The position numbers were made by a program, and so were the translations under genes. The notes under the pieces are model-generated. The model searched no databases and was not told the DNA's origin. It was given only the letters and a program-made list of their open reading frames with translations. From contig SKZC01000129.1 in the NCBI GenBank assembly GCA_007127575.1, positions 1-6,124 on the forward strand: 6,124 nt of DNA. Reading direction: 5' to 3'. Origin of the DNA: Gemmatimonadota bacterium. GTDB lineage: Bacteria; Gemmatimonadota; Gemmatimonadetes; Longimicrobiales; Gaopeijiaceae. Shown piece by piece: positions 1 to 5,596 of this stretch (the stretch's first letter is position 1; each line of letters starts with the position of its first letter).

Positions 1-548
1 CACCCGTCCTGGTCGAGACGGAGGGAGACGGGAGGCAATGAACCCCGGATCACCGACTCCCACCGAGCCGCCGCTCGCTCGAACGCCTCCTGGACGGCCG
101 GTCCGGCTTCGGTGGCGTAATAGAGCTCGATGCTGAAGGCTCCCGGCGATGCGTCGTCAGGGAGCATGGAGTGGACGGTGGCGGACCCGGTGGCCGGGCT
201 GGCCGTCGCGGTGATCCGGGCGGTGCCCGGGCGCACCCCCGTCACCACCCCGTCGCCGGACACCCGGGCGACTCTGCGGTCCGAGGAGTTCCAGACCACC
301 GCCTCCCCCGGGAGCGGAGCTCCGGTATGATCCAGGACCCGTGCCGTCAGGAGCCGGGTCTCCCCCGGCTCCTCAAAGCTCAGGACCCGAGGGAGAACTT
401 CCACGGTCGTGGGGCCTTCCTGCGGTTGGAACGGGGCGTCACAGCCTCCTGTGCCTCCCAGGAGGAGAAGGCATACGGAGATCGCCAGGGGCGTCCGAGC
501 CATCCGCCGGAGGCCGTCGAGCCCCGGACGGTCAACGCTCCCGGCCAT
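1..548 (-). CDS. Big_2-domain lipoprotein with start of a leishmanolysin-like peptidase domain (partial, 3' end beyond window)
   Basis: The 182 visible codons contain no stop, and the gene runs off the left edge. The N terminus has a basic stretch, a hydrophobic core and a Cys at residue 36 in a TGGC context. This is a weak lipobox, because position -3 is Thr rather than Leu. Residues about 48-125 look like a bacterial Ig-like Big_2 domain, with the hallmark W-x-SSD, VARVSGDGVVTGV and GTARITA segments. From residue 137 the sequence aligns without gaps to residues 247-291 of the metallopeptidase lipoprotein at 2902-4467 (IEL, AF, RWE and LPPV shared; about 22 of 45 identical by eye). I therefore infer the same peptidase domain follows; its HExxH lies outside the window. 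I chose the ATG at 548 because a purine-rich ribosome site precedes it. It overlaps the upstream S9 peptidase gene by 17 bases. An ATG at 503 would give a more usual short signal sequence but has a poorer ribosome site. Confidence 0.8.
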   Translation of the reverse strand, partial: MAGSVDRPGLDGLRRMARTPLAISVCLLLLGGTGGCDAPFQPQEGPTTVEVLPRVLSFEEPGETRLLTARVLDHTGAPLPGEAVVWNSSDRRVARVSGDGVVTGVRPGTARITATASPATGSATVHSMLPDDASPGAFSIELYYATEAGPAVQEAFERAAARWESVIRGSLPPVSLRLDQDG

Positions 549-2733
549 CCCCCTCCCCTTCCGCGGCGACGGCTCCCTCCTCCAACAGCCAATGCACGAA
601 CCACTGCCGTGTCCGTTCCTGGCTGTCTGCGGCAAGCCAGGGTTCACGAATCCCGTGTGCGCTGCGGGGATAGAGGACGAACTCGGTGGGAACTCCCAGC
701 TTCTGCAGCGCGCCGTACCACTGCTCTCCCTCCCCGAGTGGCGTGCGGTAGTCGTTCTCTCCGTGGATCACCAGGGTGGGGGCGGTGACGTTCTCCACGT
801 AGGAGATGGGCGAGAGGGCACGGTAGAGCTCGCGTTGCTCGAAGGAAGCCCCTTCAAAGGGGAGATGAGGGAGGTTCGAATCCGTGTTCTTCGCCAGGCT
901 CTCCCAGTTGGATATGGAGGCCCGCGTCACCGCCGCCCGAAAGAGGTCGGTGCGAGCCGTGAGCCAATTCGTCATGTACCCTCCGTAGCTGCCACCCGTG
1001 ACGCCGAGACGTTCCGGGTCCACGTCCGGATAGCGCTCCAGCGCCGCCTCCACCCCCGTCACGAAGTCTTCCTCGTCCACCTGGCCCCATCCGGCGTGGA
1101 TCGCCTGCTTGAAGTCGTTTCCGTAGGTGGTGGAGCCCCGGGGGTTGACGTAGAGCACGTAAAAGCCGCTTCCGGAAAGCACCTGGAAGAGGTGGACGAA
1201 AGTGTTCCTGTAGGCCGAGTGGGGTCCCCCGTGGATGCTCAGGATCATGGGGTGAGCCTCTTCCGTGCCCTGGTTCATAGGGGGGATCACCCAGCCTTCC
1301 ACTTCCGTCCCATCGCTCACCTGCCAGCTCAGGCGCTCCGCAGACTGCAGGGCAACCTCCTCCAGGAGATCGTCGTTAAAGGAGGAGACCCGGACCTCCG
1401 AGGAACCATCACCTCGGGCAACATGGACCTCACCGGGGCTCACCGGATCCGATGAGACATAGGCCATCACCCGGTCATCGGAAGAGTGAGAGACGGCGCT
1501 GAGCACCCGGTCCCCCTGGGTCACCGCGACCACTTCCCCTCCGGACAGCGGCACCTGGAAAAGGTGGGTGTTCCCGTGGACCCCGGCGGAGAAGCGGATC
1601 CACTCTCCGTCGGAGGACCAGGACGGAGCACCGGGCGAGTAGATCCAGTCGGAGGTGAGGACGCGGGGCTCCCCCACGGCTCGTCCGCCGCTGTCCAACT
1701 CCACCACCTTGAGCTCCGTCTGGTCGAACCAGGTGGGGGTGTGGAGATAGGCCAGGTGCCGTCCGTCTGGGGAAACGGCGGGTGAGGTGTGTGAGCCGTC
1801 TCCGGCTGCGATCGAAACCGGTTCCCCACCCTCCAAGGGAAGAAAGTGGACATCCGACGAGGGGTGGAAGTGAAGTTCGTCGTCCTCGTACGGGTCTACA
1901 GTGAAATAGAAGCCTCCGCCGTCCGGCGCCCACTCCACATTCCGCACGTTTCGAGGGAGGTCGGTGAGCTGCTGCGGCGTCCCCCCTTCAGCCGGGACGA
2001 CGTGGAGTTGAGACTGCGGCCGAAGCTCCGGATGGGGCAACCAATCCACCTGCCCATCCCGCTTGTAGCGTCGGTGTGTAACCACATGGCCATCGAAGCG
2101 GGTGGAGTCCAAGCCCCGTGTAATGGCGTTGGGAGCCACGCTACCGCCCTCACCTTCTTCGTCTACAGCTTCCTCCCGCTCCACGTCCTTCAGGAACGCG
2201 ATCTGCTCCCCGTCCGGGGACCAGATAGGCGTCCCCTCCACGCCGTCGATCCGGAACGCCTCCCCGCCAGGGGGGGCGACTCGGATGAATCGAGTGGTCT
2301 GATCGTCGCCCCGGGACGAATTGAAGGAAAGGAGAGAGCCGTCTGGCGACCACGTGGGGGAGGAAGAGTTGCGGGTGGGGTCCGTGAATAGGACGGGGTC
2401 GCCCACCGGTTGGCCGTCCTCCAGCTCCTGCATCCAGATCGTATTGTTCCTCCTGTTCTCCTCCGCATCCACCTGGGTCACCGTAAAAGCGATCCGGTCA
2501 CCGTCCGGGGAGACGGCTACTCCTCCCAGAGAGACGATGCGGTAGCTGTCTTCGGGAGAAAGCGCCCGTTCCTGAGAAGCCAGATCGGCGGTGGCGAGTG
2601 CCAAAGCGAGGGCCAAGGCCACCACGGAGAAGACCCGCGGGAGGTGCGGATGTCGACTGGAGCTCCGGGCTCGACGTTCGTTGGGATGCACCTGCGGGGA
2701 ACGATCCAACGAGGGAGCGGACGGTACGGACAT
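532..2733 (-). CDS. Exported S9-family serine peptidase (prolyl oligopeptidase / acylaminoacyl-peptidase type)
   Basis: This 733-residue protein probably hydrolyses oligopeptides in the periplasm or at the cell surface. A basic N-terminal region of about 33 residues precedes a hydrophobic Ala/Leu repeat core (about 34-52), consistent with a signal peptide. Residues about 57-450 hold repeated WSPDG / SPDG / APDG motifs typical of the seven-bladed beta-propeller that restricts substrate size in this family. Residues about 470-720 form the alpha/beta hydrolase domain: oxyanion-side HGGPH at 501-505, nucleophile Ser582 in GGSYGGY, Asp661 in HGEND, and His693 in SAHG. The triad is intact and the length is normal for the family. 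The ATG at 2733 has AAGGAGG four bases upstream. The last residues form a short Glu/Gly-rich tail whose codons double as the ribosome site of the next gene. The family assignment is firm. The exact specificity (dipeptidyl, acylaminoacyl or other S9C-type) cannot be read from the sequence. Confidence 0.95.
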   Translation of the reverse strand: MSVPSAPSLDRSPQVHPNERRARSSSRHPHLPRVFSVVALALALALATADLASQERALSPEDSYRIVSLGGVAVSPDGDRIAFTVTQVDAEENRRNNTIWMQELEDGQPVGDPVLFTDPTRNSSSPTWSPDGSLLSFNSSRGDDQTTRFIRVAPPGGEAFRIDGVEGTPIWSPDGEQIAFLKDVEREEAVDEEGEGGSVAPNAITRGLDSTRFDGHVVTHRRYKRDGQVDWLPHPELRPQSQLHVVPAEGGTPQQLTDLPRNVRNVEWAPDGGGFYFTVDPYEDDELHFHPSSDVHFLPLEGGEPVSIAAGDGSHTSPAVSPDGRHLAYLHTPTWFDQTELKVVELDSGGRAVGEPRVLTSDWIYSPGAPSWSSDGEWIRFSAGVHGNTHLFQVPLSGGEVVAVTQGDRVLSAVSHSSDDRVMAYVSSDPVSPGEVHVARGDGSSEVRVSSFNDDLLEEVALQSAERLSWQVSDGTEVEGWVIPPMNQGTEEAHPMILSIHGGPHSAYRNTFVHLFQVLSGSGFYVLYVNPRGSTTYGNDFKQAIHAGWGQVDEEDFVTGVEAALERYPDVDPERLGVTGGSYGGYMTNWLTARTDLFRAAVTRASISNWESLAKNTDSNLPHLPFEGASFEQRELYRALSPISYVENVTAPTLVIHGENDYRTPLGEGEQWYGALQKLGVPTEFVLYPRSAHGIREPWLAADSQERTRQWFVHWLLEEGAVAAEGEGDGRER
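549..562 (-). promoter_or_regulatory. Ribosome binding site of the partial Big_2 lipoprotein gene
   Basis: On the minus strand this reads GGAAGGGGAGGGGG, directly before the ATG at 548. It lies inside the last codons of the S9 peptidase gene and supports the overlapping start over the internal ATG at 503. The match to AGGAGG is by purine richness rather than exact. Confidence 0.5.
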
Positions 2734-2737
2734 TTCG

Positions 2738-2744
2738 CCTCCTT
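2738..2744 (-). promoter_or_regulatory. Strong Shine-Dalgarno of the S9 peptidase gene
   Basis: The minus strand reads AAGGAGG, four bases before the ATG at 2733. It is a near-perfect anti-16S match and fixes the start of the peptidase despite its unusually long pre-hydrophobic N terminus. Confidence 0.85.
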
Positions 2745-2760
2745 GGCCGGCGACACGTGG

Positions 2761-2773
2761 CGGGGAAACCCCG
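2761..2773 (-). other. Small perfect inverted repeat in the S9 peptidase leader
   Basis: CGGGG and CCCCG flank an AAA / TTT loop, giving a 5-bp all-GC-type stem with a 3-base loop, about 16 bases upstream of the Shine-Dalgarno. It could form a small hairpin in the mRNA leader or be a chance palindrome in GC-rich DNA. No function is known. Confidence 0.3.
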
Positions 2774-2817
2774 GCGACGGATCCTGATCCCGGACGGCAT
2801 CATGGGACAAGAATCAC

Positions 2818-2823
2818 AATATA
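2818..2823 (-). promoter_or_regulatory. Possible -10 element upstream of the S9 peptidase gene
   Basis: The minus strand reads TATATT, a close match to the sigma-70 consensus TATAAT, in the most AT-rich patch of the gap and about 85 bases before the start codon. No good -35 lies at 16-18 bases. A TTGCTG (2846-2851) is 22 bases away, too far for a standard promoter. I treat this as a weak candidate. Confidence 0.25.
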
Positions 2824-2870
2824 GCCCGGATGCATGCGTCGCTGACAGCAATTTGGTGGCTGAACGTGCC

Positions 2871-2890
2871 CCGCCCACTCTCGGGGGCGG
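2871..2890 (-). terminator. Possible terminator-like hairpin after the metallopeptidase gene
   Basis: A 6-bp GC stem (CCGCCC with GGGCGG) around an 8-base loop lies 11 bases after the TAG stop of the metallopeptidase lipoprotein. There is no T-run after it on the minus strand, so it is not a canonical intrinsic terminator. It could slow RNA decay or be incidental. Confidence 0.25.
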
Positions 2891-2901
2891 CTCGCCCGGC
2901 C

Positions 2902-4467
2902 CTACCGAAACCGGCCCACGGGTCGCCCCTCCGGGTCCAACCGTCCTATGGGGCCGTCGTATACGTGGTCCCCCAAGGAGTGCATCGGGGCTCTCACGGG
3001 AAGCCGCACCCCACCCAGGATCGCGAACGGGTCCGCCCGGTCCAGGTCCACCTCGTAGCCCAGATCCTGGAGCGAGGCCACCGTGACTCGACTCAGAGGG
3101 TTCGGGCCTTGACTGATGAAGGGGGTCATGAGCTCGTTGCTGAATACGGACTGACGCCAGTGGCTGTCCCGGCTCCCCTGCCCTCCCTCCTGGTTCTCCA
3201 CCGGGACTTTGGCCCCGCCGGTGTAGCGCCACCCGCCGATATCGTCGAAGGCAGAGATGGCGAAGGGACCATCGAAGTGCGTGTCGGCCCCCAAGGCGCT
3301 GGGCAAGGACGGATTCTGGAGGAAGCCGAACCGGTTCCACAGCGTTCCGATTCCCAGGACGTGTCCGATCTCGTGGAGGATCACCGGTTGCAGGATGCCC
3401 TGGATCTCCATGGCGGCCACATCGTCCTCGTCCACCAACACCCTTCCCACGATGGGGAGGTCGTTCTCGGTTCGGATCCAGCAGGGTCCAGCCTGTGCCA
3501 GGATCCCTCCGGAGCCATCGATGGGCTCTACCCAGACGAAGATGAGGACGTCGTCCACGACCTGGTTCAATGGGGGAGCCTCCGGACCGCACTCTCCCGG
3601 CTCCAGATCCATGGGGACCGGGGGCAGATTTCCGGTGATAAGCTCCTCCCAACGGGACACGGCCTCCGTGAAGGCACGCCGAACCGCCGGCGGGGCCCCG
3701 CCCACATAGCGAAGCTCGATCCGGAAGCTCTCTTCTCCCGGTGCACCGGTGGAAGCGATGAAGGTGAGAGCGGGACCGTCCTGGACCCGAGCCACCAGGC
3801 TCTGGATCCCTTCCTCCTCCCCCAAGGTCCAAGTCGTGACCCCTGCGACGCCGTCGACGTCGGAGGTGGACGGGCTTCCTTCCACCGAACCGGCACCGGG
3901 CTCGGGTTGGAACTGCACCTCCACACCTGAGATGGGATTTCCGAACTCATCCTCCACCCGAACCACCGGCGGCTGAGGAACGGGCATGCCCACCGTTCCC
4001 TCCTGGGACTGAGCGCTGAGGGGCTCCAGTCGAGTGGGTGGACCGGGTTCGGCCTGGGCCCGGAAGGACACCTCTCCTGCGTCCCGTACCGAAGCCACGA
4101 GCCGGTTCTCTCCCACCTTCTCTCCCAGCGTCCAGCGGGTGGGAGCTGCCCGTCCCTGGACGTCCGTTTGGACCGTGCCGGGGGAGACGCGTCCGCCTCC
4201 GGCCTGGACCTGAAACCGGACTTCCACCCCTGGAACGGGGTTTCCGTTGGCGTCCCGAACGAACACAGCCGGGGGAGAGGAGATGGGTTCGCCCACGGTG
4301 CCCTGAAACTCCGTCGGCCCTTCGACCTCCACGGTGGTGGCTGGGAAGAAGAGATACGGGGATCCGTCCCCGCAGGACGAGAGAAGGAGGAGAGCGGCCC
4401 AGGGGAGGATGGGTCGCACCCGGGCTCGGGAGCCCAGTGAATCCCTCACTCCGACCCCAGGGTTCAA
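2902..4467 (-). CDS. Lipoprotein with two Big_1-like Ig domains and a leishmanolysin-type (M8-like) zinc metallopeptidase domain
   Basis: This 521-residue protein probably degrades proteins at the cell envelope. A hydrophobic signal ends in the lipobox LLSSC, with the lipidated Cys at residue 32. Two similar Ig-like units follow (about 42-138 and 143-240), each with a GTVG segment, a D-x-x-GNP-x-x-GVEV-x-FQ segment and WTLGE, as in Big_1 domains. The catalytic domain runs from about 246 to 474. The zinc site is HEIGH at 365-369. The third ligand is probably His436 in SHW, and a metzincin-type Met-turn follows at ELMTP (Met447). The segment NPLSRVTVASLQDLGYEV is typical of bacterial leishmanolysin-like peptidases. 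Cys293 and Cys329 could form a disulfide. The start is TTG at 4467, chosen because it forms a TTGA overlap with the upstream stop; in-frame GTG codons at 4449 and 4419 are alternatives. All expected catalytic residues are present. Confidence 0.92.
   Translation of the reverse strand: MNPGVGVRDSLGSRARVRPILPWAALLLLSSCGDGSPYLFFPATTVEVEGPTEFQGTVGEPISSPPAVFVRDANGNPVPGVEVRFQVQAGGGRVSPGTVQTDVQGRAAPTRWTLGEKVGENRLVASVRDAGEVSFRAQAEPGPPTRLEPLSAQSQEGTVGMPVPQPPVVRVEDEFGNPISGVEVQFQPEPGAGSVEGSPSTSDVDGVAGVTTWTLGEEEGIQSLVARVQDGPALTFIASTGAPGEESFRIELRYVGGAPPAVRRAFTEAVSRWEELITGNLPPVPMDLEPGECGPEAPPLNQVVDDVLIFVWVEPIDGSGGILAQAGPCWIRTENDLPIVGRVLVDEDDVAAMEIQGILQPVILHEIGHVLGIGTLWNRFGFLQNPSLPSALGADTHFDGPFAISAFDDIGGWRYTGGAKVPVENQEGGQGSRDSHWRQSVFSNELMTPFISQGPNPLSRVTVASLQDLGYEVDLDRADPFAILGGVRLPVRAPMHSLGDHVYDGPIGRLDPEGRPVGRFR
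4464..4467 (-). promoter_or_regulatory. TTGA stop/start overlap (barrel protein to metallopeptidase)
   Basis: The TGA stop of the barrel-like gene shares bases with a TTG start of the metallopeptidase. This arrangement is typical of translational coupling. The preceding purine tract is modest (TTGGGG), so reinitiation by terminating ribosomes may matter here. Confidence 0.65.
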
Positions 4468-5042
4468 AGCCCCAACCCGAGAGAGAATCGCACGGGCGTC
4501 ACGCCCACCGAGCGCTCGAACCCTTCATCGTCCAGACTCCCCCCCCAGGCAGAGACCGTGAATCCCGCCACCCCGAGGGGAAGCGGGTATCGAAGGGAAA
4601 GCGCCGCGAAAGGCCCCGTGAGATCCCGGGAGAAACCGGCGTCGATCTCTTCCTGGTACCAGGCCAGCCCTCCGTAAACGGTAAAGACCACCGGGCCCAG
4701 GACTCCCAGCTCCACAGCGGGCCCTCCGGCGAGGAAAAGGGACTCGAACTCGTTTCCCCTGCCGAACTGGCCCAGCACCATCCCCCCGTATCGGCCCCGA
4801 AAGAGCCCCGCCTCCACTCCTCCGAAGGGATGCAGCTCGTCGCCCCCGAGCCCGTGGGCCCCGCCCAGCACCACCGCCCGTGGCTGATAGGAGTCGGGGG
4901 CGTCGGAAGTCGCGCCTGTGTCCGTTTGAGCGAGGAGCGGCGGAGCCGCTGTCAGGAGAAACACCGCCAGGATAGACAGGAAGCCACCGCTCCCCCGTCC
5001 TGCAGGTAGAGCCCCGCGGCTCCCTTCGCGTTGGATACTCAC
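4464..5042 (-). CDS. Small exported protein, probable outer-membrane beta-barrel (function unknown)
   Basis: This 192-residue protein has a signal peptide with a hydrophobic core at about 21-38 and likely cleavage after LLA, before QTD. I do not recognise a named family. The mature part, about 154 residues, is rich in Gly and aromatics. It has alternating strand-like segments: RAVVLGGAHGLG, the GGVEAGLF to GGMVLGQF region, VVFTVYGGLAWY, FAALSLRYPLP, GFTVSAWGG and the C-terminal RFSLGLGL. That suits a small 8-strand barrel of OmpA/OmpW size, although the last residue is Leu rather than the usual Phe. The start is GTG at 5042, overlapping the upstream stop as GTGA with a purine-rich site (GGGAGGTGGAG) four bases before it. 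It lies between two lipoprotein genes in a tight operon, so a role in placing or anchoring them is possible but speculative. A soluble periplasmic beta protein is the alternative. Confidence 0.8.
   Translation of the reverse strand: MSIQREGSRGALPAGRGSGGFLSILAVFLLTAAPPLLAQTDTGATSDAPDSYQPRAVVLGGAHGLGGDELHPFGGVEAGLFRGRYGGMVLGQFGRGNEFESLFLAGGPAVELGVLGPVVFTVYGGLAWYQEEIDAGFSRDLTGPFAALSLRYPLPLGVAGFTVSAWGGSLDDEGFERSVGVTPVRFSLGLGL
5039..5042 (-). promoter_or_regulatory. GTGA stop/start overlap (small lipoprotein to barrel protein)
   Basis: The TGA stop of the small lipoprotein overlaps the GTG start of the barrel-like gene. The ribosome site GGGAGGTGGAG lies at 5047-5057 within the upstream coding sequence, so the coupling has its own good initiation signal. 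Confidence 0.75.
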
Positions 5043-5596
5043 AGATCTCCACCTCCCATCTCACCGAACGCTCCTGCGCTCACCTCCACCGGGGCCGCTA
5101 CCCATACGCGTCGCCCTTCCAGCTCCTGGAGACCCGGGGGGACGTTTATCAGGGGCACGTGTGCGCCGTCGTCCCTCTCCAGAACCCAGCGGGATCCCGC
5201 GCGAACCAGCACACCTTCCAGGGCGGCCACTCCGTCGGCGGAGCGGACCTCGAGTCGGGTTACTTCGAACCCGTCCGTCGCCTCCTGACCTGTCACCTTC
5301 ACATCCAGCCCCTGGTGTCGCCTCGCCTGGTCGGCTCCGGGGCCCACCAATCGAACGGACGTACCCTCTCCCCGGAGCCGGAGGACCGGATAACTGACGG
5401 GCTCGGCCCCTACCACCTGAATCGTACCCCGCAGGGTGTCGGGAAGCGCTGTAGGCGTGGCGCTGGCGCCGGGAACCGCGTCGGAGGATCCTCCGCAGGC
5501 GCTGAAGAGAAGCAGACTGGCGCCCATCAAGCTTCCCTGGACGGTCCCGCGGAGTCCCACTCCTCCGTCGGGGCTCTTCGCGGAGGACGTCGTCAT
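5039..5596 (-). CDS. Small lipoprotein with two related beta-rich units (function unknown)
   Basis: This 185-residue protein has a signal sequence ending in LLLFSAC, with the probable lipidated Cys at residue 34, followed by a Gly/Ser/Ala/Pro-rich linker to about residue 53. I do not recognise the family. Two beta-rich stretches look related: about 55-119 (LRGTIQ, then a strand pair, then LDVKVTG) and about 126-172 (LEGVLV, a strand pair, then GRRVWVAAPV). Each begins with a Leu-x-Gly strand and ends with a Gly-x-x-Val-x-Val type strand, a pattern seen in small OB-fold proteins. That fold reading is inference. The ATG at 5596 overlaps the upstream stop as ATGA and has TGAGGG four bases before it. 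As part of the operon it may be an accessory, inhibitor or anchor for the neighbouring exported proteins, but the sequence does not show which. Confidence 0.82.
   Translation of the reverse strand: MTTSSAKSPDGGVGLRGTVQGSLMGASLLLFSACGGSSDAVPGASATPTALPDTLRGTIQVVGAEPVSYPVLRLRGEGTSVRLVGPGADQARRHQGLDVKVTGQEATDGFEVTRLEVRSADGVAALEGVLVRAGSRWVLERDDGAHVPLINVPPGLQELEGRRVWVAAPVEVSAGAFGEMGGGDL
5593..5596 (-). promoter_or_regulatory. ATGA stop/start overlap (partial secreted protein to small lipoprotein)
   Basis: The TGA stop of the upstream gene overlaps the ATG of the small lipoprotein. A TGAGGG ribosome site sits at 5601-5606, spaced four bases from the start. This is the first of three successive 4-base overlaps. 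Confidence 0.8.

Larger units (their letters stand above)
2734..2901. other. 168-base intergenic gap between the metallopeptidase operon and the S9 peptidase gene
   Basis: This is the only real non-coding stretch in the window. Read on the minus strand from the metallopeptidase stop, it holds a GC-rich hairpin, a more AT-rich patch with a possible -10 element, a small perfect inverted repeat and a strong Shine-Dalgarno. The spacing and content suggest a transcription boundary: an end for the upstream operon and a separate promoter for the peptidase gene. I see no convincing small ORF, tRNA or riboswitch in it. Confidence 0.7.

Noticed and set aside
409..1455. Long plus-strand open frame (348 codons) opposite the S9 peptidase
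   Set aside because: It lies antisense to a gene with an intact catalytic triad, and its translation has no recognisable domain. GC-rich codon bias commonly leaves the antisense frame open.
2600..2635. Alternating Ala/Leu codons in the S9 signal peptide, considered as a simple-sequence repeat
   Set aside because: The codons vary (mixed GCC, GCT, GCA and CTC, TTG), so this is a hydrophobic signal core and not a DNA microsatellite.
2830..2837. Overlapping palindromes ATGCAT and GCATGC in the gap, considered as an operator
   Set aside because: Both are only 6 bases long, with no flanking symmetry or second copy, so chance is the simplest explanation.
2498..3832. Minus-strand open frame of 444 codons overlapping the metallopeptidase gene and its downstream gap
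   Set aside because: The translation is a Gly/Arg/Pro-rich low-complexity string typical of a wrong frame. The alternative frame carries the zinc motif, lipobox and Ig domains.
2830..3930. Plus-strand open frame of 366 codons opposite the metallopeptidase
   Set aside because: No domain or convincing ribosome site, and it is fully antisense to a well-supported gene.
4038..5009. Plus-strand open frame of 323 codons opposite the Ig domains and the barrel protein
   Set aside because: The translation is Arg/Pro-rich without any motif. The minus-strand genes here have signal sequences and linked start/stop overlaps.
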